Source: an uncultured Eubacteriales bacterium
GTDB taxonomy: Bacteria > Bacillota > Clostridia > Oscillospirales > CAG-272
DNA: 64,000 bases
Direction of reading: 5' to 3'
Assembly (NCBI GenBank): GCA_934446365.1
Contig: CAKSDZ010000005.1
Span: 1-64,000, forward strand
Shown here: positions 18,417 through 26,753 of the stretch, one piece after another
How the letters are laid out: each line of letters opens with the position of its first letter
How positions within the stretch are numbered: position 1 is the stretch's first letter
Made by a program: the position numbers and the translations under genes
The notes under the pieces: generated by a model
What the model saw: only the letters and a program-made list of their open reading frames with translations
The model's database searches: none
What the model was told of the DNA's origin: nothing

Positions 18417-18486
18417 AGAGCGCGTCGATTCTGCACTGTCGTGTAAGACAACTTTCCGTCTTATACCGGCAAATCGGCGCGCTCTC
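18417..18486. other. Two-tier inverted repeat upstream of spoIIE
   Basis: An outer stem AGAGCGCGTCGATT / AATCGGCGCGCTCT (14 pairs, one G-U when read on the plus strand) encloses an inner hairpin TAAGAC / GTCTTA. A third short palindrome (TTTTTCGCG/CGCGAAAAA) lies at about 18513-18535. The region is either part of the spoIIE leader or a small structured transcript; neither can be decided here. Confidence 0.5.
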
Positions 18487-18548
18487 TGTAAAATAGATGT
18501 GATAAATGGCTTTTTTTCGCGGTTTTCGCGAAAAATTTTTATAAAAAT

Positions 18549-18764
18549 TCAGACCGTCGATTCTTCCTCGTCGATTTTGACAATCCGAATTGCGGAATCC
18601 AGCAAAATATTGATGACCTCATTGCGGGAGCAATTGGTCTTGCCCGCAATCGCGTCCAGCTGCGCGATTGTCTCATCCCGCATGCGCACCGAAACGATTT
18701 TATAGCCGTCGTCGCCGCGTTTGGCGCTTTTTTTCGTTATTTTAATCTCTTTTTCCATCGACAA
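18549..18764 (-). CDS. Ribbon-helix-helix domain protein
   Basis: A 71-residue protein with a central ribbon-helix-helix: strand YKIVSVRMRDETIAQ, helix LDAIAG, then NCSRNEVINILLDSAIRI. Proteins of this fold bind DNA as dimers and are often autorepressors or antitoxins. No toxin gene is next to it. The start is TTG (18764) or ATG (18758); GGAG lies 6 or 12 bases upstream. Basic N-terminus, acidic C-terminal tail. Confidence 0.75.
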   Translation of the reverse strand: MSMEKEIKITKKSAKRGDDGYKIVSVRMRDETIAQLDAIAGKTNCSRNEVINILLDSAIRIVKIDEEESTV

Positions 18765-18806
18765 ACCCCGCTCCGAAATCCTTCAACTTTATATTTATAT
18801 TATACC

Positions 18807-18835
18807 TTGACATTAGAATAAAAATATATTAAAAT
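18807..18835 (+). promoter_or_regulatory. Promoter of the small membrane protein gene
   Basis: TTGACA (18807-18812) and TAAAAT (18830-18835), 17 bp apart, in an AT-rich divergent region shared with the ribbon-helix-helix gene. Confidence 0.55.
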
Positions 18836-18895
18836 ACATGTTATAAATAAACTATATTTTTATAGTTATAAAATATTCAAGGAATCGATACGGAG

Positions 18896-19231
18896 ATGCC
18901 AAAAGGTTATAAAAATTACGCCGGTTTTGTCGGACAAAAAGGACAAGCTTCCCGCATCACGGCAGCCCACATAATAAAATGGGGCCAATCCGTCCGTTCG
19001 GAAGAAAAGCAAACACCGGAGGATTCCGGAGCGGCAAGCCAAAAGGAGCCGCCGTTCAAGCACGCCGCGTTTCTCTTTCTCCTCTCTGCCGTGTTTCTGT
19101 TATGCGGCCTCGACAAATACAGTGTGAGGGAAACAACGGCGGCGCTTCTCTGTTTTGCTTTTGCCCTCCTCGCCTTTCTTCTCTTTTCAGCAGCTCTCAT
19201 CATCGGAATCAAAAACAAGCGGAAACGCTGA
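18896..19231 (+). CDS. Small membrane protein of unknown function
   Basis: A 111-residue protein with a hydrophilic first half and two predicted membrane helices (AAFLFLLSAVFLLCGL and LLCFAFALLAFLLFSAALII), ending in KNKRKR, so both ends are likely cytoplasmic. A good promoter upstream and a terminator right after the stop support it as a gene; the ribosome binding site (AAGGA, about 12 bases away) is weak. No family recognised. Confidence 0.55.
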   Translation: MPKGYKNYAGFVGQKGQASRITAAHIIKWGQSVRSEEKQTPEDSGAASQKEPPFKHAAFLFLLSAVFLLCGLDKYSVRETTAALLCFAFALLAFLLFSAALIIGIKNKRKR

Positions 19232-19242
19232 ACCCATAAAAT

Positions 19243-19273
19243 AAAAGCACAGCGATTCTCTCGCTGTGCTTTT
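19243..19273. terminator. Bidirectional terminator
   Basis: AAAAGCACAGCGA pairs perfectly with TCGCTGTGCTTTT around TTCTC. Ends the small membrane protein gene and possibly the convergent spoIVB transcript. Confidence 0.8.
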
Positions 19274-19454
19274 TCTTATCCGCATCCATGGGATAAGATA
19301 TCTTTGACAGATGATACCGATGAGAATATCCGCGAATCTGAGCTTCGGCGCCGCATAAAAATTGTCTCCTTTTCCCTAACCGGAACAGCTCGCTTCCGAC
19401 TTCGCTCAAATCTATTCTCATTTTCCGCGGCAATCGGCCGCGTATATTTTCAGA

Positions 19455-20528
19455 TTATGCCGCGAGACACGACTCCGTCGCAGCAGACTCCGAAATCTCC
19501 GCGAGCATGTTCTCGATAAAGATTCCGTAGCCCTCCGTCGGATTCGAGACAAGCACATGCGTCACGGCTCCGATGATTTTGCCGTTTTGAATGATCGGAC
19601 TTCCGCTCATTCCCTGAACGATGCCCCCGGTCTTTTGGAGCAGGGCCTCATCCGTCACGCGGACGGAAAAGTTTCGGCCGTTTCCGTTTTTATCGATTTT
19701 GGAAATCTCAATCTCGTATTTCTGGCGTCCGTCTCCGTCAACCGTTGTGAAGATATAGGCTTTGCCCTCCTTCACCTCGGAAGATTTTCCGACCGGATAA
19801 AGCTCGTCCGAAAGTCCTTCGGGCAGCTCGGTCAATACGCCGTATATCCCGCAGTCCGTATTCTTAATCAGTTTTCCCTGCTTTTTCCCGGTAAACGAAC
19901 CTTTCAGCTCTCCCGGTGTGCCGGCGCGTCCGGGTGTAATTCCGGAGAGCGCGACCTCCTCGGCGCTGCCATACGCAAACGGAACAAGCGCTCCGCTTTC
20001 CGCATCACAGATTCCGTGTCCCAGCCCGGCAAAGAGCATGGTTTCCGGCTCGATAAAGGTTACCGTTCCGATTCCTGCGGCGCTGTCCTTGATCCAGACG
20101 CCCAGTTTATATTCGCCGTTTTCATCGAGGATCGGTTCTACCTTAGCCGTGTGCATAAGCCCGCCGCTCTTGTATTCGAGCTTTACCGCCGCACCGTTGG
20201 AATTGCGGATCGCTTCGGCAAATTCTCCCACGTTTCCGACCGGATTGCCGTCGATCGTCATAATGACATCGCCTTTTTTCAGTCCCGCATCCGCCGCAGG
20301 CCCGCAGTTTCCGCAGATTCCGACGACGACAACGCCCTCCGTGTGAAATTTCACACCGAAAGGAGTGCCCGCCGCGATGAGCTTCATCTGCGAGACATTT
20401 TTTACCGCCGGTGTCGGAAGCATCTCTTCCGCTTCCGCGCCGTCCGCCGCAAGCGCTCCGAAAGAGAGTCCTGCCGCCATCACGGCGGCGATAACCGCGC
20501 TCATAATCGCTTTCACTCTGTTTCTCAT
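19455..20528 (-). CDS. spoIVB: SpoIVB peptidase
   Basis: A 357-residue S55-family serine peptidase that, in sporulation, signals from the forespore to activate sigma-K processing. N-terminal membrane segment (residues 7-28), PDZ domain (about 60-130) and peptidase domain with His in GLGHGICD and Ser in GMSGSPII. In most Bacillota spo0A follows at once; here the gene is followed only by a terminator and a convergent gene. Confidence 0.93.
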   Translation of the reverse strand: MRNRVKAIMSAVIAAVMAAGLSFGALAADGAEAEEMLPTPAVKNVSQMKLIAAGTPFGVKFHTEGVVVVGICGNCGPAADAGLKKGDVIMTIDGNPVGNVGEFAEAIRNSNGAAVKLEYKSGGLMHTAKVEPILDENGEYKLGVWIKDSAAGIGTVTFIEPETMLFAGLGHGICDAESGALVPFAYGSAEEVALSGITPGRAGTPGELKGSFTGKKQGKLIKNTDCGIYGVLTELPEGLSDELYPVGKSSEVKEGKAYIFTTVDGDGRQKYEIEISKIDKNGNGRNFSVRVTDEALLQKTGGIVQGMSGSPIIQNGKIIGAVTHVLVSNPTEGYGIFIENMLAEISESAATESCLAA

Positions 20529-20563
20529 GTTTTTCGCCTTTCGACGACTGATTTGTTTTTTTT

Positions 20564-20621
20564 AAAACCACGGTGCCGCCGATCCGTGGTTTTTTCGCAC
20601 GGCGTTTTCCGTGCTGTTTTT
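20564..20621 (+). terminator. Two tandem terminator-like hairpins
   Basis: AAAACCACGG/CCGTGGTTTT with a 10-nt loop and T-run (20564-20595), then GCACGG/CCGTGC with a CGTTTT loop and TTTTT (20597-20621). They point rightward, opposite to spoIVB, though no rightward gene precedes them. Confidence 0.5.
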
Positions 20622-20691
20622 AATTTGCTGCATATGCGTTTTTTTATGTGTAACAAATTTTTTTCATCTAACCAGATATTTTGTTTTTCTA

Positions 20692-20720
20692 TTGAAAAAC
20701 CCTGTTTTCTTTGATATAAT
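20692..20720 (+). promoter_or_regulatory. Sigma-A type promoter
   Basis: TTGAAA (20692-20697) and TATAAT (20715-20720), 17 bp apart, about 90 bp upstream of the SLOG-family gene. Confidence 0.65.
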
Positions 20721-20814
20721 GTAAGATATTCCATATACCTATTTATTTTATATGAAACAAAACTTTATTCACGATAATCTGCAAAATGCCGGATTCATCG
20801 GAAAAGGAGCGGTT

Positions 20815-21168
20815 ATGCGCGTCGCCATCGTCGGTTCCAGAAGCATCGAATATGACAGATTAAAGGACAAGGCATATGAGCTTTTATGCCGATATATTCC
20901 CGCCAATGCGACGGAAATCGTGAGCGGCGGCGCCGTCGGAATCGACACGCTCGCGGAAATTTATGCGAAAAGCAATCATCTGCCGACCAAAATTTTCAAG
21001 CCGGATTATGCCAAATACGGCAGAAAAGCGCCGATTCTGCGCAACGACGAAATCGTTGCATATGCACAGTACGTGCTGGCGTTTTGGGACGGAAGCTCCC
21101 ACGGCACCGCTTATACCGTCGCCACCTGTATCAAGGAAGGCGTACCGGTCAAAATCATCACCATATAA
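20815..21168 (+). CDS. SLOG/DUF2493-like nucleotide-binding protein
   Basis: A 117-residue Rossmann-like protein of the SLOG (SMF/DprA-LOG) superfamily. Seen: VAIVGSRSIE at the start, SGGAVGIDTLAE in the middle, then ILRNDEIV and FWDGSSHGT. Such proteins bind nucleotides or related ligands; the small stand-alone ones have no settled function. The ATG at 20815 has AAAGGAG 5 bases before it; an upstream in-frame ATG lacks one. Confidence 0.82.
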   Translation: MRVAIVGSRSIEYDRLKDKAYELLCRYIPANATEIVSGGAVGIDTLAEIYAKSNHLPTKIFKPDYAKYGRKAPILRNDEIVAYAQYVLAFWDGSSHGTAYTVATCIKEGVPVKIITI

Positions 21169-21258
21169 AAGCGGAAAAAACATATATTTTACAAAAAATT
21201 CTTGATATTTTACAATAAATCCGGGGCAAAGGCATGTATAATAGAAAGGACGGAAGCT

Positions 21259-22524
21259 ATGCAGTCAGGCGAAAAATTTGAACGGCAGCTGCGTTCGTTC
21301 TCCATGCTTGCGGGCTGCGGCTGCATGTGTACGGACGATAACCTGTCCGTCGGATATAATAGGGGCTCCTGTTCTTTCTCCTGCCCGGCCAAGGGCGGAA
21401 TCGAATCCTCCTCCGGCGACGAGGGCTGCATTTGGTCCCACCGCCGCGCAGCCTACGGCGCTGAAAAATTCGGCGGGAAATACATTTATTTCTGTCCTGC
21501 GGGCTTCATTTTCTGTATCGCGAAATACGCCGGCAAAACGGAAAGCGGTTATCTTTTGGCAGGGCCTATGAACGTTTCGGAAAACGCCGACTTCGTCCCG
21601 GGCGATGCTTCCGGGGAAATCGATATCTCGCGAATCGACCGCGAGCAGTTTCTGGCTTTTCAGCGCACCGTTCCCTATGTGGATTCCCAAAAGGTCAGCG
21701 CCGTTTCCGACATGCTGCAAGCGCTCGCGTTATCGCAAAGCGAAAACCGAAGCGACATGCGCGAAAACGAAGAAAAAATGCAGATCCAGCAGCAAATCGG
21801 CGATTATGTGCAAAGCATCAAGAGCCGCATGATCCTCGGCATCGATAAATATTCGCCCTATCCCTACGACAAAGAAAAGCTTCTCGTCCACGCAATCAAA
21901 TCGGGAGACGAAAAGGAAGCCAAAAAATATCTCAACGAAATTCTCGGACATATCTTTTTCGCATCCGCAAACAATATAGATACGATTAAGCTTCGCGCGT
22001 TCGAGCTTACGGTCCTCATCTCCCGCGCGGCGCTCGACGGCGGCGCGGACGCGGGCAGCATTTACCAGCTCAGTCCGCAGTTCATCTCCGATTTTTTCGC
22101 GCTCGATACCATCGACGACATCTGTTACTGCCTCATGGGAATCCTCAAAAAATTTTCGGCGGAAACCTTCGGAATCGAAAAAGCGAAGCATGTGGGAATC
22201 ATCACACAGGTAGTTTCCTTCATCCGCAACAATTATATGCATAAAATTACGCTTCTCGACGTCGCCTCCCACGTTTTTTTGTCGCCGTCCTACCTCAGCA
22301 AAATCTTCAAGGAGGAGATGCAGACGAGCTTCAACAGCTATCTCAGCGAGGTCAGAATCGAAAAAAGCAAAATTCTGCTGCTTTCCAACGACCTTTCCAT
22401 CGTCGAGGTGTCCGAGCTTGTCGGATTTCTCGATCAGAGCTATTTCAACAAGGTATTCAAAAAGCAAACCGGCATGACGCCGAAAAAATACCGCGAGACA
22501 AACGGCGGGCTTTTAGCAGACTAA
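21259..22524 (+). CDS. PocR-domain AraC family regulator
   Basis: A 421-residue regulator. The N-terminal 150 residues are a PocR ligand-sensing domain with a Cys-rich start (AGCGCMCTDDN ... SCPAKGG), then a linker of about 170 residues, then two AraC helix-turn-helix motifs (residues about 325-415: LLDVASHVFLSPSYLSKIFKEE, EVSELVGFLDQSYFNKVFKK). PocR domains in known regulators sense small hydrocarbon derivatives such as propanediol. It sits just before a corrinoid protein gene and probably regulates it. AGAAAGGA precedes the ATG at 21259. Confidence 0.88.
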   Translation: MQSGEKFERQLRSFSMLAGCGCMCTDDNLSVGYNRGSCSFSCPAKGGIESSSGDEGCIWSHRRAAYGAEKFGGKYIYFCPAGFIFCIAKYAGKTESGYLLAGPMNVSENADFVPGDASGEIDISRIDREQFLAFQRTVPYVDSQKVSAVSDMLQALALSQSENRSDMRENEEKMQIQQQIGDYVQSIKSRMILGIDKYSPYPYDKEKLLVHAIKSGDEKEAKKYLNEILGHIFFASANNIDTIKLRAFELTVLISRAALDGGADAGSIYQLSPQFISDFFALDTIDDICYCLMGILKKFSAETFGIEKAKHVGIITQVVSFIRNNYMHKITLLDVASHVFLSPSYLSKIFKEEMQTSFNSYLSEVRIEKSKILLLSNDLSIVEVSELVGFLDQSYFNKVFKKQTGMTPKKYRETNGGLLAD

Positions 22525-22571
22525 CGAATTTGTTTATTAATAAAATTATTTGATACACAGGAGAAATGATC

Positions 22572-23213
22572 ATGTCAGCAGCTATTTTACAGGAAATTTC
22601 CGAAAAGCTCCAACAGGGCAAAACCAAGGACATCAAGGTTTTGGTACCGCAGGCGCTGGAAGAGGGCGTTCCCGCCAAGGATATTCTGAATGAGGGACTG
22701 CTCGCCGGAATGAGCGTCATCGGCGTCAAATTCAAAAACAACGAGGTATTCGTTCCCGAGGTCCTCATCGCCGCAAGAGCGATGAAAACCGGAACGGAGA
22801 TTTTAAAGCCTTATCTCGTCTCCGCGGATGTTCAGCCCGCCGGAAAAGTCGTCCTCGGCACGGTGCGCGGCGACTTCCACGACATCGGCAAGAATCTCGT
22901 CAAAATGATGATGGAGGGCAAGGGACTTGAAGTCATCGACCTCGGCGTCGATGTGGCGCCCGAAGCCTATGTCGCCGCGGCAAAGGAACACGGCGCCGGC
23001 GTGATCGCATGTTCCGCGCTTCTCACGACGACGATGGGCGAGATGAAAAACGTCGTCGACCTCTGTGTTGCCGAGGGGATTCGGGACAAAGTGAAAATCA
23101 TGATCGGCGGCGCGCCCATCACCGATGCCTACTGCAAGGAAATCGGCGCGGACGCCTATACCTCCGACGCGGCCTCCGCCGCGGAGGTCGCGCTTTCCTA
23201 CTTCACAGCATAA
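22572..23213 (+). CDS. Methyltransferase-associated corrinoid protein
   Basis: A 213-residue cobalamin-binding protein of the MtbC/MtaC/MttC type: an N-terminal helical cap (residues 1-90) and a B12-binding Rossmann domain with the base-off motif DFHDIGKN whose His ligates cobalt, and GGAPIT near the end. It would carry a methyl group between a substrate methyltransferase and an acceptor. No MtbB/MttB/MtaB-type methyltransferase or activator is nearby. The second ATG (22572) is chosen because AGGAG lies 8 bases before it, but only 2 before the first. Confidence 0.9.
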   Translation: MSAAILQEISEKLQQGKTKDIKVLVPQALEEGVPAKDILNEGLLAGMSVIGVKFKNNEVFVPEVLIAARAMKTGTEILKPYLVSADVQPAGKVVLGTVRGDFHDIGKNLVKMMMEGKGLEVIDLGVDVAPEAYVAAAKEHGAGVIACSALLTTTMGEMKNVVDLCVAEGIRDKVKIMIGGAPITDAYCKEIGADAYTSDAASAAEVALSYFTA

Positions 23214-23237
23214 ATTACAGTGTAAAAAGGAGTTTTG

Positions 23238-23996
23238 ATGATTATGAAACTGAAAATTATGACGTACAACATCGCCGGCGGACGGGATTTTTCCAATCCT
23301 AACGCAAAGCCGGCGGTCAATCCCGAGGCGTGCATCGCCGTTATTCGGGAAGAAGCGCCCGATATCTGCGGCCTCAACGAGGTCGATTATAAGCTCCCGC
23401 GCAGCGGAAGAATCAAGCTCGCGGAGCATATCGGAAATGCGCTCGGCTATGAAAGCGCCTTCGCGCCCGCCGTCACATGGGCGCCCGGCACCTACGGAAA
23501 CGGCTTTGTCTCCAAATATCCCATCAAGGAAGTGGAAATCTTCCCGATTCCCGACCCGCTCGACCGTTCGGAGCCGACCTACTACGAAACGCGCGTCATC
23601 CTGCATACCGTCGTCGATTTCGACGGAAAGGAAACGGATATTTTCGTGACGCACTTCGGTCTTGCGAGAGCAGAAGCGGAAAATGCCGCCAAAACGCTGG
23701 TGGGGCTCCTCAAGGATGCCTCGCGTCCTGTCATTCTGATGGGCGATTTCAATCTGCTTCCCGAGGATCCCATTCTTACGCCGATCCGCGAGCTTCTGCG
23801 GGACACCTTTGACGTTTATCCGAAGCAGGACGATTTCACATGGCCGTCATACCGCGATATCATGAAGCCCGGCGAGCGCCTGCAAAAGATCGATTACATT
23901 TTTGTAAGCCATGACATCAAGGTAAACTCCGTAACCATCCCGGCGCCGCACGCCTCCGATCACAAGCCTTATATCGCAGAGATCGAGCTGCCTTGA
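23238..23996 (+). CDS. Endonuclease/exonuclease/phosphatase family protein
   Basis: A 252-residue metal-dependent hydrolase of the EEP superfamily (DNase I-like fold), acting on phosphodiester or phosphate ester substrates. Motifs: MTYNIAGG, GLNEVD (metal-binding Glu), VTHFGL, LMGDFNLLP and the C-terminal SDHKPYIAEIEL (catalytic Asp-His). No signal peptide. AAAGGAG at 23227-23233; ATG at 23238 or 23244 may be the start. Follows the corrinoid gene by 24 bp, so probably co-transcribed. Substrate unknown. Confidence 0.85.
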   Translation: MIMKLKIMTYNIAGGRDFSNPNAKPAVNPEACIAVIREEAPDICGLNEVDYKLPRSGRIKLAEHIGNALGYESAFAPAVTWAPGTYGNGFVSKYPIKEVEIFPIPDPLDRSEPTYYETRVILHTVVDFDGKETDIFVTHFGLARAEAENAAKTLVGLLKDASRPVILMGDFNLLPEDPILTPIRELLRDTFDVYPKQDDFTWPSYRDIMKPGERLQKIDYIFVSHDIKVNSVTIPAPHASDHKPYIAEIELP

Positions 23997-24014
23997 TACG
24001 AAAGGAAGAAACCC

Positions 24015-24722
24015 GTGGCGGAAAAGATATATACCATACCGATCAACGAAGCGTTTGAGCATGCCGTTTTGCACGAGCCGGCGGACTGTCCGTTCTGTCT
24101 GCTCCACGACATGCTGGAAAAAAACGAGCTTGGCATTATTCTCGGCGCTTCCATGATGGAACCGGACATCCGGATCGAAACAAATAAAAAGGGCTTCTGC
24201 CGACAGCATTTCGACAAGATGTTTGAAAAGGGCAACCGGCTCGGCCTCGGACTGATTCTCGAAAGTCATATTGCCGAGGTCGAAAAAAATGTGTTTTCCG
24301 GCGGAACGGCCTTCGACGGCAAGGGCGAAAAGGAGCAGGCAAAGCTTGAAGCGCTTGAAAAAAGCTGTTATATCTGCGACCGTATCGAAGCCGCATTTGC
24401 CAAAATGCTCGACAACATGGTTTATCTTTGGGAAACCGAAGAGGATTTCCGCGGGAAATTCGCAGGGCAGAAGTATTTTTGTCTTCCCCATTACGCGGCG
24501 CTTTTAGAATACGGAAGAAACGGCCTTTCCAAGAAGGATTTCGCGGTTTATTTTAAAACGGCGAGGGAAATCGAGAAAAAATACATCACGGAGCTTGGCG
24601 GCGACGTCTCATGGTTCTGTAAAAAATTCGATTACCGCTATGACGCGGAGCCGTGGTATAACGCCAAGGACGCGATTCCGCGCGCGCTCGCCTTTCTCTC
24701 CGGCGGAAAACCGACGCGGTAA
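24015..24722 (+). CDS. DUF6062 family protein
   Basis: A 235-residue protein of unknown function, recognised as DUF6062-like. It has Cys/His motifs that look like metal sites: CPFCLLH (about residue 25), CRQHF (about 62), CYICDRIE (about 119) and CLPHYA (about 156), a repeat of a C-x2-C ... C-x2-H pattern. GTG start at 24015 after AAAGGA. Starts 19 bp after the EEP hydrolase and ends 43 bp before pfkA. Confidence 0.75.
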   Translation: MAEKIYTIPINEAFEHAVLHEPADCPFCLLHDMLEKNELGIILGASMMEPDIRIETNKKGFCRQHFDKMFEKGNRLGLGLILESHIAEVEKNVFSGGTAFDGKGEKEQAKLEALEKSCYICDRIEAAFAKMLDNMVYLWETEEDFRGKFAGQKYFCLPHYAALLEYGRNGLSKKDFAVYFKTAREIEKKYITELGGDVSWFCKKFDYRYDAEPWYNAKDAIPRALAFLSGGKPTR

Positions 24723-24765
24723 TTTTCAAAAAGCAAGTTTATAGAAAGAAAGATAAAACGAACAT

Positions 24766-25827
24766 ATGAAAAAATTCAGAAGAATCGGCATTCTGACCTC
24801 CGGCGGCGACGCACCCGGTATGAACGCCGTCATCCGTGCGGCAGCCCGCGCGGCTCTTGCCCGCGGCGTCGAGGTTTACGGTATTTACGAGGGCTATAAA
24901 GGCCTCATTCACGACAATATGAAGCTCTTTTCCTCCCCTGCCGACCTTTGCAACATCATCACAAGAAGCGGCACCATTCTTTATTCCGACCGCTGTCTCG
25001 AATTCAAAACACCGGAGGGCATGGCGAAAGCCATCGCCACCTGTGAGAAAAATCACATCGACGGCATCATCGCCTGCGGCGGCGACGGTACGTTCCGCGG
25101 CGCGACGGACCTTTCCAATCATGGGATACCGACCATCGGCATTCCCGGCACCATCGACAACGACATCACCTCCACCGATTACACCGTCGGCTTCGATACC
25201 GCGATGAACACGGTCGTGCAGATGGTGGACAGGCTCCGCGACACCTGCGAATCCCACGCGCGCTGCGATGTGGTCGAGGTCATGGGACGCTGGGCGGGAC
25301 ATATCGCGCTTCGTACCGGTATCGCCTGCGGCGCCTCCGCTGTCGCCATTGCGGAAATCCCGTTTGATGAGGACAAGGCCATCGCGGACATCATCAAGCA
25401 AAAGAAAGGCGGCAAACGCTCTTTCATCGTCATCGTTTCCGAAGGACTGGTCGGCTATGCCGAAAAGCTCGCAAAAACGATCGAAGAAAAAACCGGAATC
25501 GAAACCAAATTCGCAAGACTTGCACATGTTCAGCGCGGCGGCTCTCCTACGCTTGTCGACCGGCTTGTTGCCTCTGAAATGGGCGTCGAGGCCATCGACC
25601 AGCTTTTCGCCGGCAAATCCAATCTTGTCGTCTGCAAAAACGACGACAGAATCTGTTGCGTGGATATCGACAAGGCGCTTATGGTCGACCGCATGTTCAA
25701 AAAGAAAATCACCCCCGAAGAGCTTGCTTCGCTCTCGCCGGAGGACAAGGCTTGGATGGAAGCGCGCTGCGCAGACGTTCAGGCTAAAATGCAGAAGCTT
25801 TACGACATCGCAAACGAAATCAAATAA
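24766..25827 (+). CDS. pfkA: 6-phosphofructokinase (ATP type)
   Basis: A 353-residue glycolytic kinase that makes fructose 1,6-bisphosphate from fructose 6-phosphate. TSGGDAPGMNAVIRAA at the N-terminus, GGDGTFRGA with Gly at the ATP-type position, catalytic PGTIDNDI, and substrate segment EVMGRWAGHIAL. The Gly after GGD and the Gly in PGTIDND both argue for ATP, not pyrophosphate, as donor. Somewhat longer than the 320-residue bacterial standard. AAGAAAGA precedes the ATG. Confidence 0.95.
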   Translation: MKKFRRIGILTSGGDAPGMNAVIRAAARAALARGVEVYGIYEGYKGLIHDNMKLFSSPADLCNIITRSGTILYSDRCLEFKTPEGMAKAIATCEKNHIDGIIACGGDGTFRGATDLSNHGIPTIGIPGTIDNDITSTDYTVGFDTAMNTVVQMVDRLRDTCESHARCDVVEVMGRWAGHIALRTGIACGASAVAIAEIPFDEDKAIADIIKQKKGGKRSFIVIVSEGLVGYAEKLAKTIEEKTGIETKFARLAHVQRGGSPTLVDRLVASEMGVEAIDQLFAGKSNLVVCKNDDRICCVDIDKALMVDRMFKKKITPEELASLSPEDKAWMEARCADVQAKMQKLYDIANEIK

Positions 25828-25835
25828 GGAAAAGG

Positions 25836-25866
25836 CGGCACGGAATTCCGTGCTGTTCTTTTCCTT
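25836..25866 (+). terminator. Probable pfkA terminator
   Basis: GGCACGG-AATT-CCGTGCT hairpin followed by GTTCTTTTCC, 10 bp after the pfkA stop codon. The T-rich tail merges with the first hairpin of the repeat array. Confidence 0.5.
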
Positions 25867-25951
25867 TTAGAAAAGGAGAACACATGCTTTTCTTTACAGA
25901 AAGAAAAGCATCAAAAGAACTGCAAGCCTCCGGCTTGATCATTTGTGCGGA

Positions 25952-26211
25952 CGGCAGCGGTTCGGTGGCGGCTATAAAAGACGGCGTCCACGCTCGCGGG
26001 GCTTCGCGTGATCCGTCAACCGCCGCCCCTATTTTGAATATCGTACCGGAAGGCGCTCACACAGCGCGCGCCTTGCGCCCGCAGGCGCGGGTTTCTCAGT
26101 GGCACAAAACTTTCTGCACGGCGAGTGGTGGCCTGTGCGAGCTTTGCGAGCACTGCAACACCTTCGAGCCGTGGGTATGTGCTTCCCAGCAGAAGAATGA
26201 GAGCCCGAGAC
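25952..26211 (+). repeat. 260-bp core, copy 1
   Basis: By eye identical over its full length to 26754-27013 (offset 802 bp). The corresponding core of the middle unit is diverged except at its ends. Confidence 0.85.
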
Positions 26212-26215
26212 GGGA

Positions 26216-26304
26216 GTCTCGGTGAGTCTTTTGGTGCTTTTCTCCTCAGTGAGAAAAGCACATATCTTCTCCTTTGGCAAAGAAGAAACGTGTCCTTTTC
26301 TTGT
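26216..26304 (+). repeat. 89-bp unit-junction repeat, copy 1
   Basis: Identical by eye to 26607-26695 (offset 391 bp). Covers half of hairpin V, hairpins I and II and the first arm of hairpin III. Confidence 0.8.
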
Positions 26305-26606
26305 CCGCACAAGAAAAGGACGAAAAGAAACCGCAAGCGTACCGCTTGACCGTTTGTGCGAGCCGAGGGCACATTCCGTCGGCTCCCAGCACGTGTTTGC
26401 ACTCGTAAGCTCGTGCAATCCACGGCGGAACACGCCGAACGGGCAGCGAGTGCGCTCCGGCAGCCTTGCGCCTGCGGGCGCGGGCTTCTCAGTGGCACAA
26501 ACTTCCCGCACGGCGAATGACGGAGAGCGCACGTAAGTGCGCGGTTCCGTCTGTTGGGAGCCGTGGGTATGTGCTTCCCAGTAGCACGATGAGAGTCCGA
26601 GACAGC

Positions 26607-26695
26607 GTCTCGGTGAGTCTTTTGGTGCTTTTCTCCTCAGTGAGAAAAGCACATATCTTCTCCTTTGGCAAAGAAGAAACGTGTCCTTTTCTTGT
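26607..26695 (+). repeat. 89-bp unit-junction repeat, copy 2
   Basis: Copy of 26216-26304 at the junction of units 2 and 3. Confidence 0.8.
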
Positions 26696-26753
26696 ACGGA
26701 CAAGAAAAGAACGAAAAGAAACCGCAAGCCTTTGGCTTGACCGTTTGTGCGGC

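Noticed and set aside
19209..19433. 74-residue leftward open frame after spoIVB
   Set aside because: It runs through a strong terminator and has no ribosome binding site or family resemblance; in particular it is not spo0A.
25884..26225. 113-residue open frame with a good ribosome binding site inside repeat unit 1
   Set aside because: The same frame continues only in the duplicated core of unit 3; the other unit reads differently. Composition is that of translated repeat DNA (Arg/Ser/Ala-rich). Annotated as repeat.
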